Source: Candidatus Aenigmatarchaeota archaeon | Lineage (GTDB): Archaea; Aenigmatarchaeota; Aenigmatarchaeia; PWEA01; JACQIF01 | DNA length: 64,000 nt | Assembly: GCA_016432325.1 (NCBI GenBank) | Contig: CP066684.1 | Location: 186,001-250,000, forward strand | Reading direction: 5' to 3' | Part shown: positions 34,734 through 42,590 of the stretch, piece by piece | How the letters are laid out: each line of letters opens with the position of its first letter | Numbering within the stretch: position 1 is the first letter of the stretch | Notes under the pieces: generated by a model | What the model was told of the DNA's origin: nothing | What the model saw: only the letters and a program-made list of their open reading frames with translations | Database searches by the model: none | Position numbers and translations under genes: made by a program

Positions 34734-34993
34734 GCGGGTTCAAACGGCATGAGAACGCATACCCGCGCGTGCCTTTGGTGGATGACGAGATCGACAGGAT
34801 GAGGCACGAGGAACTGTTCGAGCCAATCGGTCCCGATGACGAGGTTACAGAAATGATGGCGATCGAAATGGAGTCTCTGAAAGACATGAAAAGGACCATG
34901 GATAAAATAAGACACAACGTCAGAGCGTACGAACTGCAACAGCGGGATTACACTACTATCGGGGGCGAAGAAGGCGAGCGCGCGTCTACTTGA
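34730..34993 (+). CDS. Unknown 87-aa acidic helical protein
   Basis: Begins MSGFKRHENAYPRVPLVDDEIDRM and is strongly acidic and Met-rich, ending with a helix (ESLKDMKRTMDKIRHNVRAYELQQRDY). Coupled to the gene before it by ATGA. Overlaps the convergent Lrp gene by 8 nt. No family recognised. Confidence 0.58.
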   Translation: MSGFKRHENAYPRVPLVDDEIDRMRHEELFEPIGPDDEVTEMMAIEMESLKDMKRTMDKIRHNVRAYELQQRDYTTIGGEEGERAST

Positions 34994-35432
34994 TATCTAT
35001 CTTCGGCGAGTCCTTGTAGACGTTCGTGACGACCTGCGTTATCGTTTTCGTGACGAAGTTCTTTGCTAGCAAGCGCTCCTTGACGAACGACTGCATCTCC
35101 TTCATGTCGCGGAACGCTCCTATCAGCACGACGTCCGTATCGCCCGTAACTTCGTAAACAAGCTTGATGTTATCGAACTTGGAAACGTCTTCCTCCAGTC
35201 GCTTGAGACCCGCGCCTTCTGCGATGACTCCTATGATCGCCGTGATTCCATAACCGAGCTTCTCGTAGTTGATGTCCGCGCAGTAGCCCTTAAGAATTCC
35301 CGCTTTTTCCATGTTGCGCACGCGGTTTATGACCGTGACGGGCGTCGCGCCCACTTCCTTCGAAATCTCGCGGAAGGAGCGGCGACAGTCCTTCTGCATT
35401 ACTCTCAGAATCTTCTTGTCCAACTCGTCCAC
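34986..35432 (-). CDS. Lrp/AsnC family transcriptional regulator
   Basis: 148 aa. The N-terminal winged helix (MDELDKKILRVMQKDCRRSFREISKEVGATPVTVINRVRNMEKAGILKGY) is followed by a RAM ligand-binding/oligomerisation domain (VYEVTGDTDVVLIGAFRDMKEMQSFVKERL). The start is preceded by about 60 nt of leader from a TTTTAAATACC box, containing AAACGATTGTTT, a possible self-regulatory site. Confidence 0.93.
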   Translation of the reverse strand: MDELDKKILRVMQKDCRRSFREISKEVGATPVTVINRVRNMEKAGILKGYCADINYEKLGYGITAIIGVIAEGAGLKRLEEDVSKFDNIKLVYEVTGDTDVVLIGAFRDMKEMQSFVKERLLAKNFVTKTITQVVTNVYKDSPKIDIK

Positions 35433-35598
35433 ACCAACACCCCGCGATTAAACGATTGTTTGACCGTACGAAATACGAATGAACAGGTATTTAAAAGCTA
35501 CGTTGCAGTGGACCTAATGATTTGGGGGTACTATAAATAACTTGGCGCGTACGGATGGACGTTTTAAGTAAGGAGCGCGTATTCTAAGCGGTGTGCGA

Positions 35599-36210
35599 AT
35601 GGAGCAGATAGCAAGAGGCGCGGAGGCCGTTCTTTACAGAAAAGATAACGAATTGGTCAAGGCGCGCATCGAAAAGGGCTACAGGCTGCGCGAACTGGAC
35701 GCGAAGTTGCGAACCGAGCGCACGAAGACAGAGGCGCGCCTGATGGACGCGGCGCGACGCGCTGGCGTTCCCGTTCCCATGATACGCGAGGTGCGCGAGT
35801 CCACGCTGAAGATGGACTTTCTGGAAGGCGAACGCCTGAGGGACGCGATAGACCTCGTGGATTCAAAACAACGCATCATCATTGCCAACACGATAGGCCG
35901 GCACGTGGGCAGGCTTCACAGAAACGGAATAGTCCACGGGGACCTGACGACAAGCAACATGATAATGCACGAAGGCCGCGTCTACTTCATCGATTTCGGG
36001 CTGGGAACGTTCTCCACGTCCGTGGAAGACCGTGCCGTTGATTTGTACCTTCTTCACAACGCTTTGAAGAGCACTCACTACAAAAATCTGAAACCGTTGT
36101 GGGCCAACATAACAAAAGGCTACAAGAAGGAATTCAATGAAGGCGCGCGCGTGCTGGACAGACTGAAGAAGGTCGAGGTGCGCGGCAGATACGCGAGGCG
36201 GCTGGGATGA
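35599..36210 (+). CDS. bud32: KEOPS kinase Bud32
   Basis: 203 aa minimal kinase/ATPase. It has IARGAEAVLYRKDNELVKARIEKGYR (glycine-poor P-loop and Lys), the catalytic HGDLTTSNMIM, the metal-binding FIDFGLGTFS, and a C-terminal Arg-rich tail ending RRYARRLG-like. It switches Kae1 activity in t6A synthesis. ATG 35599 is about 30 bp after CGTTTTAAG. Its stop overlaps the next gene by ATGA, an unusual partner set. Confidence 0.94.
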   Translation: MEQIARGAEAVLYRKDNELVKARIEKGYRLRELDAKLRTERTKTEARLMDAARRAGVPVPMIREVRESTLKMDFLEGERLRDAIDLVDSKQRIIIANTIGRHVGRLHRNGIVHGDLTTSNMIMHEGRVYFIDFGLGTFSTSVEDRAVDLYLLHNALKSTHYKNLKPLWANITKGYKKEFNEGARVLDRLKKVEVRGRYARRLG

Positions 36211-36536
36211 AGGCTAACGCAACCGTTGGATTGATAGTATTCGGGGTCTTGTTTCTCATCGTAGGCTATCTTGTCGTTGGCCAGGCCCTCGTCAACCTCG
36301 GGGCAGGAGGCGACCCGAAGTACTGCACGACAGACGAAGACTGCGTGCCGGACGGATGCTGCCATCCGACAGACGCGGTGAACAAGGCGTACGCGCCCGA
36401 TTGCTCTGGAACGTACTGCACTGCCGTATGCGCGCCCGGTACGCTCGACTGCAACCAAGGACGCATCGCGTGCGTTGCGAACCGCTGCACGGCGATTATA
36501 AATAACCCGATAGACCAGCAGGAAGTGGTTTCATGA
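36207..36536 (+). CDS. Secreted or anchored Cys-rich protein
   Basis: 109 aa. A hydrophobic N-terminus (VGLIVFGVLFLIVGYLVVGQALV) is followed by a compact domain with about ten Cys (YCTTDEDCVPDGCCHP, DCSGTYCTAVCAPGTLDC, CVANRCTAI). The CxxDxDCxxxxCCHP spacing suggests a disulfide-rich exported module. Overlaps bud32 and the next gene by 4 nt each. Confidence 0.7.
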   Translation: MKANATVGLIVFGVLFLIVGYLVVGQALVNLGAGGDPKYCTTDEDCVPDGCCHPTDAVNKAYAPDCSGTYCTAVCAPGTLDCNQGRIACVANRCTAIINNPIDQQEVVS

Positions 36537-36919
36537 AGAACTGGTTCAGGATAAAAGGAGAGACGCTGGCCGACACCATTGAAAACGTTTCCTCCCTGCT
36601 TATTGCAGTGTCTGCAATTTTCATCTTCTTCGGCATCGCTGTCGGAACGTTCGTACCGGGCATCCCTGTCGCCGTGGCCATAACAGGAGCTCTCACCGCG
36701 ATTCTCGGCGTAGGGCTGTACGTATTGGGAGAACTGTCCCGCGTGGAAGGCTCTTACCTTATATTATCCGCGGCAGGGGGATTGACGATATTCGTGTCCA
36801 TCCTCCAACTGCTGGGAGTCGTCGCGCTCTTCCCCGGATTCGTCAGGGAAGCCATCGCCATCGGGGCCATACTCCTGCTTTCTGGAGCAGTTGCGCGTGC
36901 GGCGGAGAACCGCAAGTGA
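36533..36919 (+). CDS. Four-helix membrane protein
   Basis: 128 aa with transmembrane segments at about residues 20-42, 46-68, 74-94 and 98-120. No conserved motif recognised. Third gene of the bud32 operon, joined by an ATGA overlap. Confidence 0.62.
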   Translation: MKNWFRIKGETLADTIENVSSLLIAVSAIFIFFGIAVGTFVPGIPVAVAITGALTAILGVGLYVLGELSRVEGSYLILSAAGGLTIFVSILQLLGVVALFPGFVREAIAIGAILLLSGAVARAAENRK

Positions 36920-38110
36920 TCAACGCCAGTCAGACCATGCGTTCGTCGCCTTCTCTGACTTGCCGCCGCCTTTGTATGTTTTCCATTCCCTGTCCAGACC
37001 TTCAGGCGCGCACGTCCTGCACTTCGCAATGACGCGTTCCTTTGCGATGCGCAACGCCGCCGCGCGCGGATCGATGCGCAGCTCGTGCGCGTCATCAAGA
37101 ACGAGCTTGGCGTTCTTCACTATCGTGTTTTCAACGCGCCTGAACATCTCCTTGTCCGTGCCTCCTATGTACTCAATATACGAAGAGATGACGCCGCCTG
37201 CATTCGCAACGAAGTCAGGGACGAACAAGACGCCGCGCTTGAACAACGCGAGTTCCGTTTCGTAGGTCATCGGAATATTCGAGCCTTCAACGATGAGCTT
37301 TGCTTTTACTTTGCCAGCGTTCTTCTTGTTGATTAGGTCGGGGATGGCCGCAGTGACGAGGATATCGACATCCGCCCCGACAATATTTTGCGCGGGCAGT
37401 GTCTTGCATTTCGGGTAGGCCGTGACAGTACCTTTGGTTTTCTTTATGTCTGCCAGGCGTGCGAAGTCCATTCCCCCTTTCAGGTATGCAACGCCTTTCG
37501 AGTCTGAAACCGCGACGAGCTTTGCGCCGGCCTCTGCGGCGAACTTTGCCACGAACCAGCCGACGTTGCCGAAGCCTTCTATCGCTATGGTAGCGCCTTT
37601 CAGGTCCAGCCTCATGTCCTTTGCCGCAACGCGAAGCGCGTGAAAAACCCCGAAACCCGTGCTGCCCAGTTCGTGGGGTATTCCGCCCATCTCCCTCGGC
37701 TTGCCTGTGCACGCGCGGGGCGTTCCGACTGCCTCGGCGAGCTGGCCCATCTCTCGTTCCGTGGTGTTGATGTCAGGCCCGGCGACGTACATGGAAGGGC
37801 ATATCGGCTTTATCGCCTCGCCGAACGCGCGTATCAACGCCTCCTTTTTCTGCGGCGTCATGCCAACGGGCATCTGTATGCCTGCTTTCCCGCCGCCGAA
37901 AGGCAGTTCGGCCATCGCGTTTTTCCATGTCATCGTCCGCGCGAGTTTGGAAACCTCCTCCACGCTGACCGTGGGCGTCATGCGTATGCCGCCTTTTGCC
38001 ACGCCAAGAGCGAGATTGTCCAGAACCACAAAGCCGCGCAGGCCGAGCTTCGGGTTATATATGTCGTATATTCGTTCAGGACCGAAGCCGTCGTAGGCGA
38101 TTCCGTTCAT
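36920..38110 (-). CDS. gdhA: Glutamate dehydrogenase (Glu/Leu/Phe/Val family)
   Basis: 396 aa. LALGVAKGGIRMTP, AMAELPFGGGKAGI (catalytic Lys), GPDINTTEREM, and the NAD(P) domain IAIEGFGNVGWFVAKFA. It interconverts glutamate and 2-oxoglutarate plus ammonia. Slightly short at the N-terminus relative to 410-420 aa homologues. The start (38110) lies close behind a CTTTTTATCC box. Confidence 0.94.
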   Translation of the reverse strand: MNGIAYDGFGPERIYDIYNPKLGLRGFVVLDNLALGVAKGGIRMTPTVSVEEVSKLARTMTWKNAMAELPFGGGKAGIQMPVGMTPQKKEALIRAFGEAIKPICPSMYVAGPDINTTEREMGQLAEAVGTPRACTGKPREMGGIPHELGSTGFGVFHALRVAAKDMRLDLKGATIAIEGFGNVGWFVAKFAAEAGAKLVAVSDSKGVAYLKGGMDFARLADIKKTKGTVTAYPKCKTLPAQNIVGADVDILVTAAIPDLINKKNAGKVKAKLIVEGSNIPMTYETELALFKRGVLFVPDFVANAGGVISSYIEYIGGTDKEMFRRVENTIVKNAKLVLDDAHELRIDPRAAALRIAKERVIAKCRTCAPEGLDREWKTYKGGGKSEKATNAWSDWR

Positions 38111-38189
38111 ACGAACCCGTTCGCGTGAGGGGATAAAAAGGTTTTGCGCAGGCCGAAAGTACAAATAGCGCTGCGTGCCAATACGGCGC

Positions 38190-38405
38190 ATGAACGATGC
38201 GGAGAGATGCGACAAGGCCAAGCGGATAATCCAGGAATGGACGGACAAACAAGGCCATGAGAGGTGCTGGTACTATCCAGACCTGTTCAACAGGCTGGCC
38301 GTTCTGTTCAGCGTCAAGCCGACCAAGAATCCGTCGCTTCCGACGCTCGAAGAGTTCAGGGAAGGATGCAGGAGATATCAGCAAGAAGAGTACGCGAAAA
38401 AATAA
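38190..38405 (+). CDS. Small hydrophilic protein of unknown function
   Basis: 71 aa (MNDAERCDKAKRIIQEWTDKQGHERCWYYPDLFNRLAVLF...). Helical and charged, with two Cys. ATG 38190 is about 27 bp after AGTACAAATAG. Its stop abuts the convergent trxB stop (38405/38406). No family recognised. Confidence 0.55.
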   Translation: MNDAERCDKAKRIIQEWTDKQGHERCWYYPDLFNRLAVLFSVKPTKNPSLPTLEEFREGCRRYQQEEYAKK

Positions 38406-39425
38406 TCACGTGCAGACAATCTTCTTGCCGCCCAGATAGCTGTACGCCGAGAACGCCGCGAAGACGCCCTCTGCCGCGCCTGTTATGGCCTGCTTGAAAC
38501 GCGTGTCGCAGACGTCGCCGGCGGCGTAAATTCCTTCGACGTTGGTACGCGCCTCGCGGTCTATGGTTATCTCGCCCTTCTCGTTGATGGCGACGCCTAT
38601 CTTCTTCGCCAAGCCGCTCTGCGGGATGCCGCCTATCTCTATGAAGACGCCGTCGGTTTTGAATTCGTTCGAACCTTTGTATGGCTTGTCGAAGGTGACT
38701 GACGCAACGACCTTCTCGCCGTTTATCTTCACCACATTCGTCTTGTTGATAATCTCTATTTTGCCCTCCTTCACGCGCTGCTCCACCAGCAGCCCGTTGA
38801 CGGGTTCCGGTCTTATCGCCTCTCCCCGGTAAACGATGTAGACTTTCTTGCAGTGTTCGGACAGGAGCAACGCCTCCTTTGCTGCCGAGTCGGAACCGCC
38901 TACCATGATGACGACCTTATTCTTGAAGAACGCGGCGTCACAGGTGGCGCAGTAGGAGACGCCTTTGTTTGCAAGCTCCTTTTCTCCGGGGACTCCTAGC
39001 TTCTTGTGTTCCGTCCCTGTGGCGAATACGACCGTTTTGCCGACGAACTCGCCGTGGCGTTTCGTGGCGACCTTCCAACAGACGCCTTTGCCGTTTACGT
39101 CCGTGACCTCATCCTCGAGAACGGGAATCTCAAACATCCTGATGTGCTCGTAGAACATGTCCATCATGTCCGGTCCGCTCACGGAGCCGAGAGGAGGATA
39201 GTTCTCCACGAGGTGCGTAGTCGTAATCAGGCCGCCGCGGAGCTTGCCTATGACGAGAACGGACAGGTTGAAGCGGGCGGCATATATGGCCGCCGAGTAA
39301 CCGGCGCATCCGGCGCCGATGACTATCATGTCATACTCTTTTGCAAGTTCTTTCTTGGCCTCGCCGCGCAGCAGCTTCAGCTCTTCGATGGAACCGGCTA
39401 TCGGTTTCTTGGATTTCTCTGCCAT
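38406..39425 (-). CDS. trxB: Thioredoxin reductase
   Basis: 339 aa. An N-terminal helical extension of about 30 residues precedes the FAD motif MIVIGAGCAGYSAAIYAARF. The redox-active pair is CATC in GVSYCATCDAAFF; the NAD(P) site is VVIMVGGSDSAAKEALLL; the C-terminal FAD site is GIYAAGDVCDTRFKQAITGAAEG. It reduces thioredoxin-like partners, plausibly including the peroxiredoxin at 57.8 kb. Confidence 0.95.
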   Translation of the reverse strand: MAEKSKKPIAGSIEELKLLRGEAKKELAKEYDMIVIGAGCAGYSAAIYAARFNLSVLVIGKLRGGLITTTHLVENYPPLGSVSGPDMMDMFYEHIRMFEIPVLEDEVTDVNGKGVCWKVATKRHGEFVGKTVVFATGTEHKKLGVPGEKELANKGVSYCATCDAAFFKNKVVIMVGGSDSAAKEALLLSEHCKKVYIVYRGEAIRPEPVNGLLVEQRVKEGKIEIINKTNVVKINGEKVVASVTFDKPYKGSNEFKTDGVFIEIGGIPQSGLAKKIGVAINEKGEITIDREARTNVEGIYAAGDVCDTRFKQAITGAAEGVFAAFSAYSYLGGKKIVCT

Positions 39426-39449
39426 AAGAACGCTGTGGTTATGGTCTCA

Positions 39450-39460
39450 TCGTATAAAAA
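39450..39460. promoter_or_regulatory. TATA-like element at the divergent trxB / peptide-radical SAM junction
   Basis: GTATAAAAAGG lies about 28 bp from the trxB start. Read on the other strand it points toward the peptide genes at 39.58 kb. Placement by spacing only. Confidence 0.5.
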
Positions 39461-39486
39461 GGCTCCAGCCGCCGCCGTTCGGGAAT

Positions 39487-39529
39487 TAACCACCGCCGGT
39501 GGTTACGAATCCATCACCACCGCGGTGGT
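39487..39529. promoter_or_regulatory. Paired palindromes upstream of the peptide/radical SAM operon
   Basis: Site 1 (39487-39505): arms TAACCACCG/CGGTGGTTA around one base. Site 2 (39516-39529): perfect ACCACCGCGGTGGT. Centres are about 26.5 bp apart and both contain the ACCACCG/CGGTGGT half-sites. They look like repeated operator sites or RNA hairpins in the leader of the downstream operon. Confidence 0.55.
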
Positions 39530-39577
39530 CGAAAAAGCTTGACCTTCCCGACGACAAACAAACGGCGAGGTGGTTTT

Positions 39578-39739
39578 GTGGAGGCGTACGTTGCGAAAAT
39601 GGGCGAGTGTCCGAGACCGATGGAGGATCTCTTGAGGGATTATGACCCGGGCCTGCGGTTCGAAGAGATGCCGGAAAGGCCTTACGTCAAACGACAGCTC
39701 GGTTGGCTGTCGATAATCGCGCGGTGCATGTGCGATTGA
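39578..39739 (+). CDS. 53-aa peptide upstream of a radical SAM enzyme
   Basis: GTG start preceded by GAGGTGG. The sequence starts MEAYVAKMGECPRPMEDLLRD and ends LGWLSIIARCMCD, a hydrophobic stretch with two Cys and a terminal Asp. The start could lie further upstream in the same frame (39539). Nothing identifies its role. Its size and position fit a precursor peptide or small partner of the radical SAM enzyme. Confidence 0.5.
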   Translation: MEAYVAKMGECPRPMEDLLRDYDPGLRFEEMPERPYVKRQLGWLSIIARCMCD

Positions 39740-39748
39740 GGTGGTGGT

Positions 39749-39904
39749 GTGGACCATGTTGCAGACGAGGAAGCAGAGAAGAAAACCCAGGAATACGTGG
39801 CGGATGGACGAAAAAAACTCTTCGGCCTGATACCGATTCCGTTGTTAGAGTGCGAGAACGGCAAGTGTTACATCTTCAGGAGGAAGAAGGATGAAGCTCG
39901 TTGA
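39749..39904 (+). CDS. 51-aa peptide overlapping a radical SAM gene
   Basis: GTG start after GAGGTGG. It reads MDHVADEEAEKKTQEYVADG, then KKLFGLIPIPLLECENGKCY and IFRRKKDEAR. Acidic leader-like first half and a Cys-x4-Cys in the second. The 3' end overlaps the radical SAM start by 14 nt. The segment IPIPLLECENGKCYIF resembles the start of the enzyme's own N-terminal domain (IVPVLEDNQYKLK), suggesting a related beta-hairpin. Confidence 0.5.
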   Translation: MDHVADEEAEKKTQEYVADGRKKLFGLIPIPLLECENGKCYIFRRKKDEAR

Positions 39905-40850
39905 CATCGTGCCTGTCCTCGAGGACAACCAGTATAAACTGAAGAGCACAGTTGACGCGTACGAAGTATTGATAAACGAGGCGACTTGGCGAAGGCTCAG
40001 GGCGATGGGGACGAAGCCTCTGGACAGGTTGAAGGCCGACGACTATCTTCTCCACCTGATGCTGAGCGAACGCGGCCACATGGCGGAAGGCGTCTCGGAG
40101 CCGGTCCTGAGGGGCACGGAAGGCCTGCACGTGGTTGGAATAGAGACAACGGACATGTGCAACCTGCAGTGCGAACACTGCTATCTCGGCCCGAAGAAGA
40201 ACAAGACGCTGAGCAGGGAGGCGTTCAGGCGCGTCGTGGACGGCGCATACGAACTTGGCGCCTCCGCCATATCCGTTACAGGCGGAGAACCGAAGCTTGA
40301 CCCGGAACTTTTTGAAAAAATGGCATACGCGCGAAGCCGTGACTTCAAGGTCACGATGGTGACGAACGCGACTCTCTGGACGAGGGAGGACGCAAAAACG
40401 CTGCGCGATCTGCGCCTCGAAGCCGTCGCCGTGTCGCTCAACGGCCCCAAGAAAGAGCATGAGGCAATATACGGCGAAGGCCAGTACGAGCGCACCGTCG
40501 AACGCATGAAATGGCTCATAGAGGAGGGCAACAACGTCTACGTGAACTTCAACATCTACGACGGCAACGCGCACGTGCTCCCGGAGTTCGAGAAGTTCTG
40601 CAGAGAACTTGGCGTGAAGGGAATGAACGTCGGGCACATCAAACCCATCGGATGGGGAGCCAACATGAAAGACCGCATAGTCGAAGAGACTCCCGTCTGC
40701 TGCGGCCGCGGAGGAAAAGAGCAGATATTCGTGAAGGCCGACGGCCGCGTGATTCCGTGCGGCTTCCTGGACGACCAGACGATGGGAAACGTATACGCCG
40801 AGGGCCTGCCTGCGATATACAGGAGGCGCAGGGCCGCGGCTAAACCCTGA
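39891..40850 (+). CDS. Radical SAM/SPASM-type enzyme with PqqD-like N-terminal domain
   Basis: 319 aa. Residues 1-75 (VDIVPVLEDNQYKLKSTVDAYEVLINEATWRRLRAMG) look like a PqqD-type peptide-recognition domain. The radical SAM cluster CNLQCEHC is in TTDMCNLQCEHCYLGP, followed by SVTGGEPKLDPELFEKM. The C-terminal SPASM-like Cys set includes PVCCGRGG and VIPCGFLDDQTMGN. Such enzymes modify peptides or proteins, or mature haem. The two short genes just upstream are candidate substrates. It overlaps the convergent KaiC-like gene by 11 nt. Confidence 0.82.
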   Translation: MKLVDIVPVLEDNQYKLKSTVDAYEVLINEATWRRLRAMGTKPLDRLKADDYLLHLMLSERGHMAEGVSEPVLRGTEGLHVVGIETTDMCNLQCEHCYLGPKKNKTLSREAFRRVVDGAYELGASAISVTGGEPKLDPELFEKMAYARSRDFKVTMVTNATLWTREDAKTLRDLRLEAVAVSLNGPKKEHEAIYGEGQYERTVERMKWLIEEGNNVYVNFNIYDGNAHVLPEFEKFCRELGVKGMNVGHIKPIGWGANMKDRIVEETPVCCGRGGKEQIFVKADGRVIPCGFLDDQTMGNVYAEGLPAIYRRRRAAAKP

Positions 40851-41394
40851 TGACCTTGTCGCAGAGCTGTGCGATTTCAGAGCGCACGGTTTTGTCGGTC
40901 TCCTCTTCTATCGATATCATGATGCCGCTTATCCCGGATATCCGTATCTTGGTGAGCGTCGAGTGTATGAACCTGGCGAAGATCTCCGGTTTGTTGTGGA
41001 CCAGCATTGTCGTTATAGAATCTATGAAAAGGAACTTTTTACCTTCAATCATCTTTATAGCCTCGCTTGTCGCGAGCGATATCTCTGTCAGCGCCGTCGA
41101 GCCTTCCACGTGCACGACGTTGTCGGCTTCTGGCGGGTTTGCCATCATGCCTTTGCAAACCGTGTCCAGCAGGAAGACTTTTGAACGGGCGACGCCCTTC
41201 TTTTCGTACATGTCGAGCAGGTTGCGGCACGGCCTGCTGGCGGATATCACGATGCCCGTATAACTGCCGGACGTCATTATTTTTATCGCGGCCACTCCCA
41301 CGTCAGTCGATTTCTCGGCGTCTGTCTCGATGAGCGCTATCCAACCCTCCGGCAAGTCTTGGAGCTCCTTCTCCAGCGTCTCGGCGTAGCTCAT
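40840..41394 (-). CDS. KaiC/RecA-like protein lacking a Walker A motif (copy 1)
   Basis: About 184 aa. A Walker B-like strand KFLFIDSITTMLVHNKPEIFARFIH and GYTGIVISASRP-type strands follow the KaiC fold, but no GxxxxGKT is present. Probably non-catalytic, acting as a binding partner or receiver. Its ATG overlaps the stop of copy 2, a paralog, by 4 nt. Confidence 0.7.
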   Translation of the reverse strand: MSYAETLEKELQDLPEGWIALIETDAEKSTDVGVAAIKIMTSGSYTGIVISASRPCRNLLDMYEKKGVARSKVFLLDTVCKGMMANPPEADNVVHVEGSTALTEISLATSEAIKMIEGKKFLFIDSITTMLVHNKPEIFARFIHSTLTKIRISGISGIMISIEEETDKTVRSEIAQLCDKVIRV

Positions 41395-41948
41395 CACGTC
41401 ACCTTCACGACTTCGTCCACCTGCATCGCGATGTCACGGATGAACTTTTTATGCGTCAGGTCAGCGGCTACATTGAACACGAGGACAACCTCCTTCACCT
41501 CTCCCTTGCGCACCGTCCTTATGAGGAAGTCCGAAAAGCGCATGGTATCCGAGAGAGGCTTGTGGAGGGTCATGGTCGTCAGGGAGTCTACGAAGATGAA
41601 CTTCTTGCCGTCGAGCTTGTCGAGAGACGTGTATATGGCGCGGACGAGTTCGTCGATTTCCACCTCTTCTGAAACGGGCACGCACGTCTTGGCCTCGTGC
41701 GCGTCGGCTCCGCTGCAGGCGGAAGCCGCGTCCACGACGTAGATGCGATCGTTCTTTATCGCCTTCTTCTTGAAGAACGAGGAGAGGTTTTTGAAGGGGC
41801 GCTGGAAGCTCACGTACACTCCGGAGAACCCCTGACCTACAAAGAACTTGACCACGTCCGTGGCCTTGTCAAGATAGACATCCGTCGGGAGTTCTGTCAT
41901 TATCACGGCGCTCTCGTGCTTCGCGATTGCTTCCTGAAGGGTTGTCAT
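41394..41948 (-). CDS. KaiC/RecA-like protein lacking a Walker A motif (copy 2)
   Basis: 184 aa. GFSGVYVSFQRPFKNLSSFFKKKAI and KKFIFVDSLTTMTLHKPLSDTMRFSDFLIRTV parallel copy 1 segment by segment, indicating duplication. No P-loop. Start about 27 bp after an ACTATTTATA box, divergent from the H-NOX gene across 102 bp. Confidence 0.7.
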   Translation of the reverse strand: MTTLQEAIAKHESAVIMTELPTDVYLDKATDVVKFFVGQGFSGVYVSFQRPFKNLSSFFKKKAIKNDRIYVVDAASACSGADAHEAKTCVPVSEEVEIDELVRAIYTSLDKLDGKKFIFVDSLTTMTLHKPLSDTMRFSDFLIRTVRKGEVKEVVLVFNVAADLTHKKFIRDIAMQVDEVVKVT

Positions 41949-42002
41949 AGAAACCAGACTAGCGGAGCGCGATATAAATAGTTACTGCGCCAGCGCGATA
42001 AC

Positions 42003-42026
42003 TTTAAAACAGCGCTCTGTTTTAAA
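42003..42026. promoter_or_regulatory. 24-bp palindrome overlapping the H-NOX promoter
   Basis: 10-bp arms TTTAAAACAG and CTGTTTTAAA are separated by CGCT. The right arm is part of the TATA-like TTTTAAATA placed about 27 bp before the H-NOX ATG. A regulator bound here would block the promoter. It lies in the divergent gap with the P-loop-less KaiC pair. Confidence 0.65.
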
Positions 42027-42050
42027 TATGTCTGCCGCCTAAGCGCGCTT

Positions 42051-42590
42051 ATGCACGGCATAATATTCATCGAACTGAAGAAGTACGCCACAGAGAAGAT
42101 GGGAAGCGACGGATGGGAGAAGCTCCTCCGCGAAGCAAAGCTGGAAGACCGCCTCTACGTGCCTACTGAAGCGTATCCGGACGAGGAGGTGTCGGCGCTC
42201 GTAGGAGCCGCCGTCAAAATCTCAGGAGCGTCGGTCGATGCGATTCTCGAGGACTTCGGCCGGTTCATAGCCAAGGAACTCGTGTCCGTTTACGGCGCGC
42301 TCGTGAATCCGGACTGGACGACTCTGGACCTGATAGAGAACACCGAAAGCGTCATACACACGGTCGTGCGTACCACGACGCCCGGAGCGACTCCGCCTGA
42401 GATAAAGGTGGAGAGGACGTCCACAGACGCCGCCGTTGTCACCTACACGTCGAAAAGGAAGATGTGCTCTCTTGCAAAAGGCCTTATGAAAGGGCTTGCA
42501 GACCACTACGGCGAAGAGCTGGAGATAAAAGACGAGGCTTGCATGCTCAAGGGCGACGCGCTGTGCGTGATGCGCGTGAAGCGCGTCTGA
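42051..42590 (+). CDS. H-NOX (haem nitric oxide/oxygen binding) protein
   Basis: 179 aa stand-alone domain. It has MHGIIFIELKKYATEKMGSDGWEKLL at the N-terminus, AYPDEEVSALVGAAVKISG, the proximal haem ligand His103 in ESVIHTVVR, Pro after PGATPP, and the haem-propionate motif Y132-x-S134-x-R136. Numbering is within one residue of characterised H-NOX domains. The position equivalent to the distal Tyr of O2-binding members appears to be Leu/Ser, suggesting NO rather than O2 sensing (inference). Flanked by a CHASE/HAMP sensor and KaiC-like genes. Confidence 0.88.
   Translation: MHGIIFIELKKYATEKMGSDGWEKLLREAKLEDRLYVPTEAYPDEEVSALVGAAVKISGASVDAILEDFGRFIAKELVSVYGALVNPDWTTLDLIENTESVIHTVVRTTTPGATPPEIKVERTSTDAAVVTYTSKRKMCSLAKGLMKGLADHYGEELEIKDEACMLKGDALCVMRVKRV

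Noticed and set aside
35433-35598. Small RNA gene between lrp and bud32
   Set aside because: Several TATA-like boxes occur, but no stable hairpin or poly-T end; better explained as the two divergent promoters.
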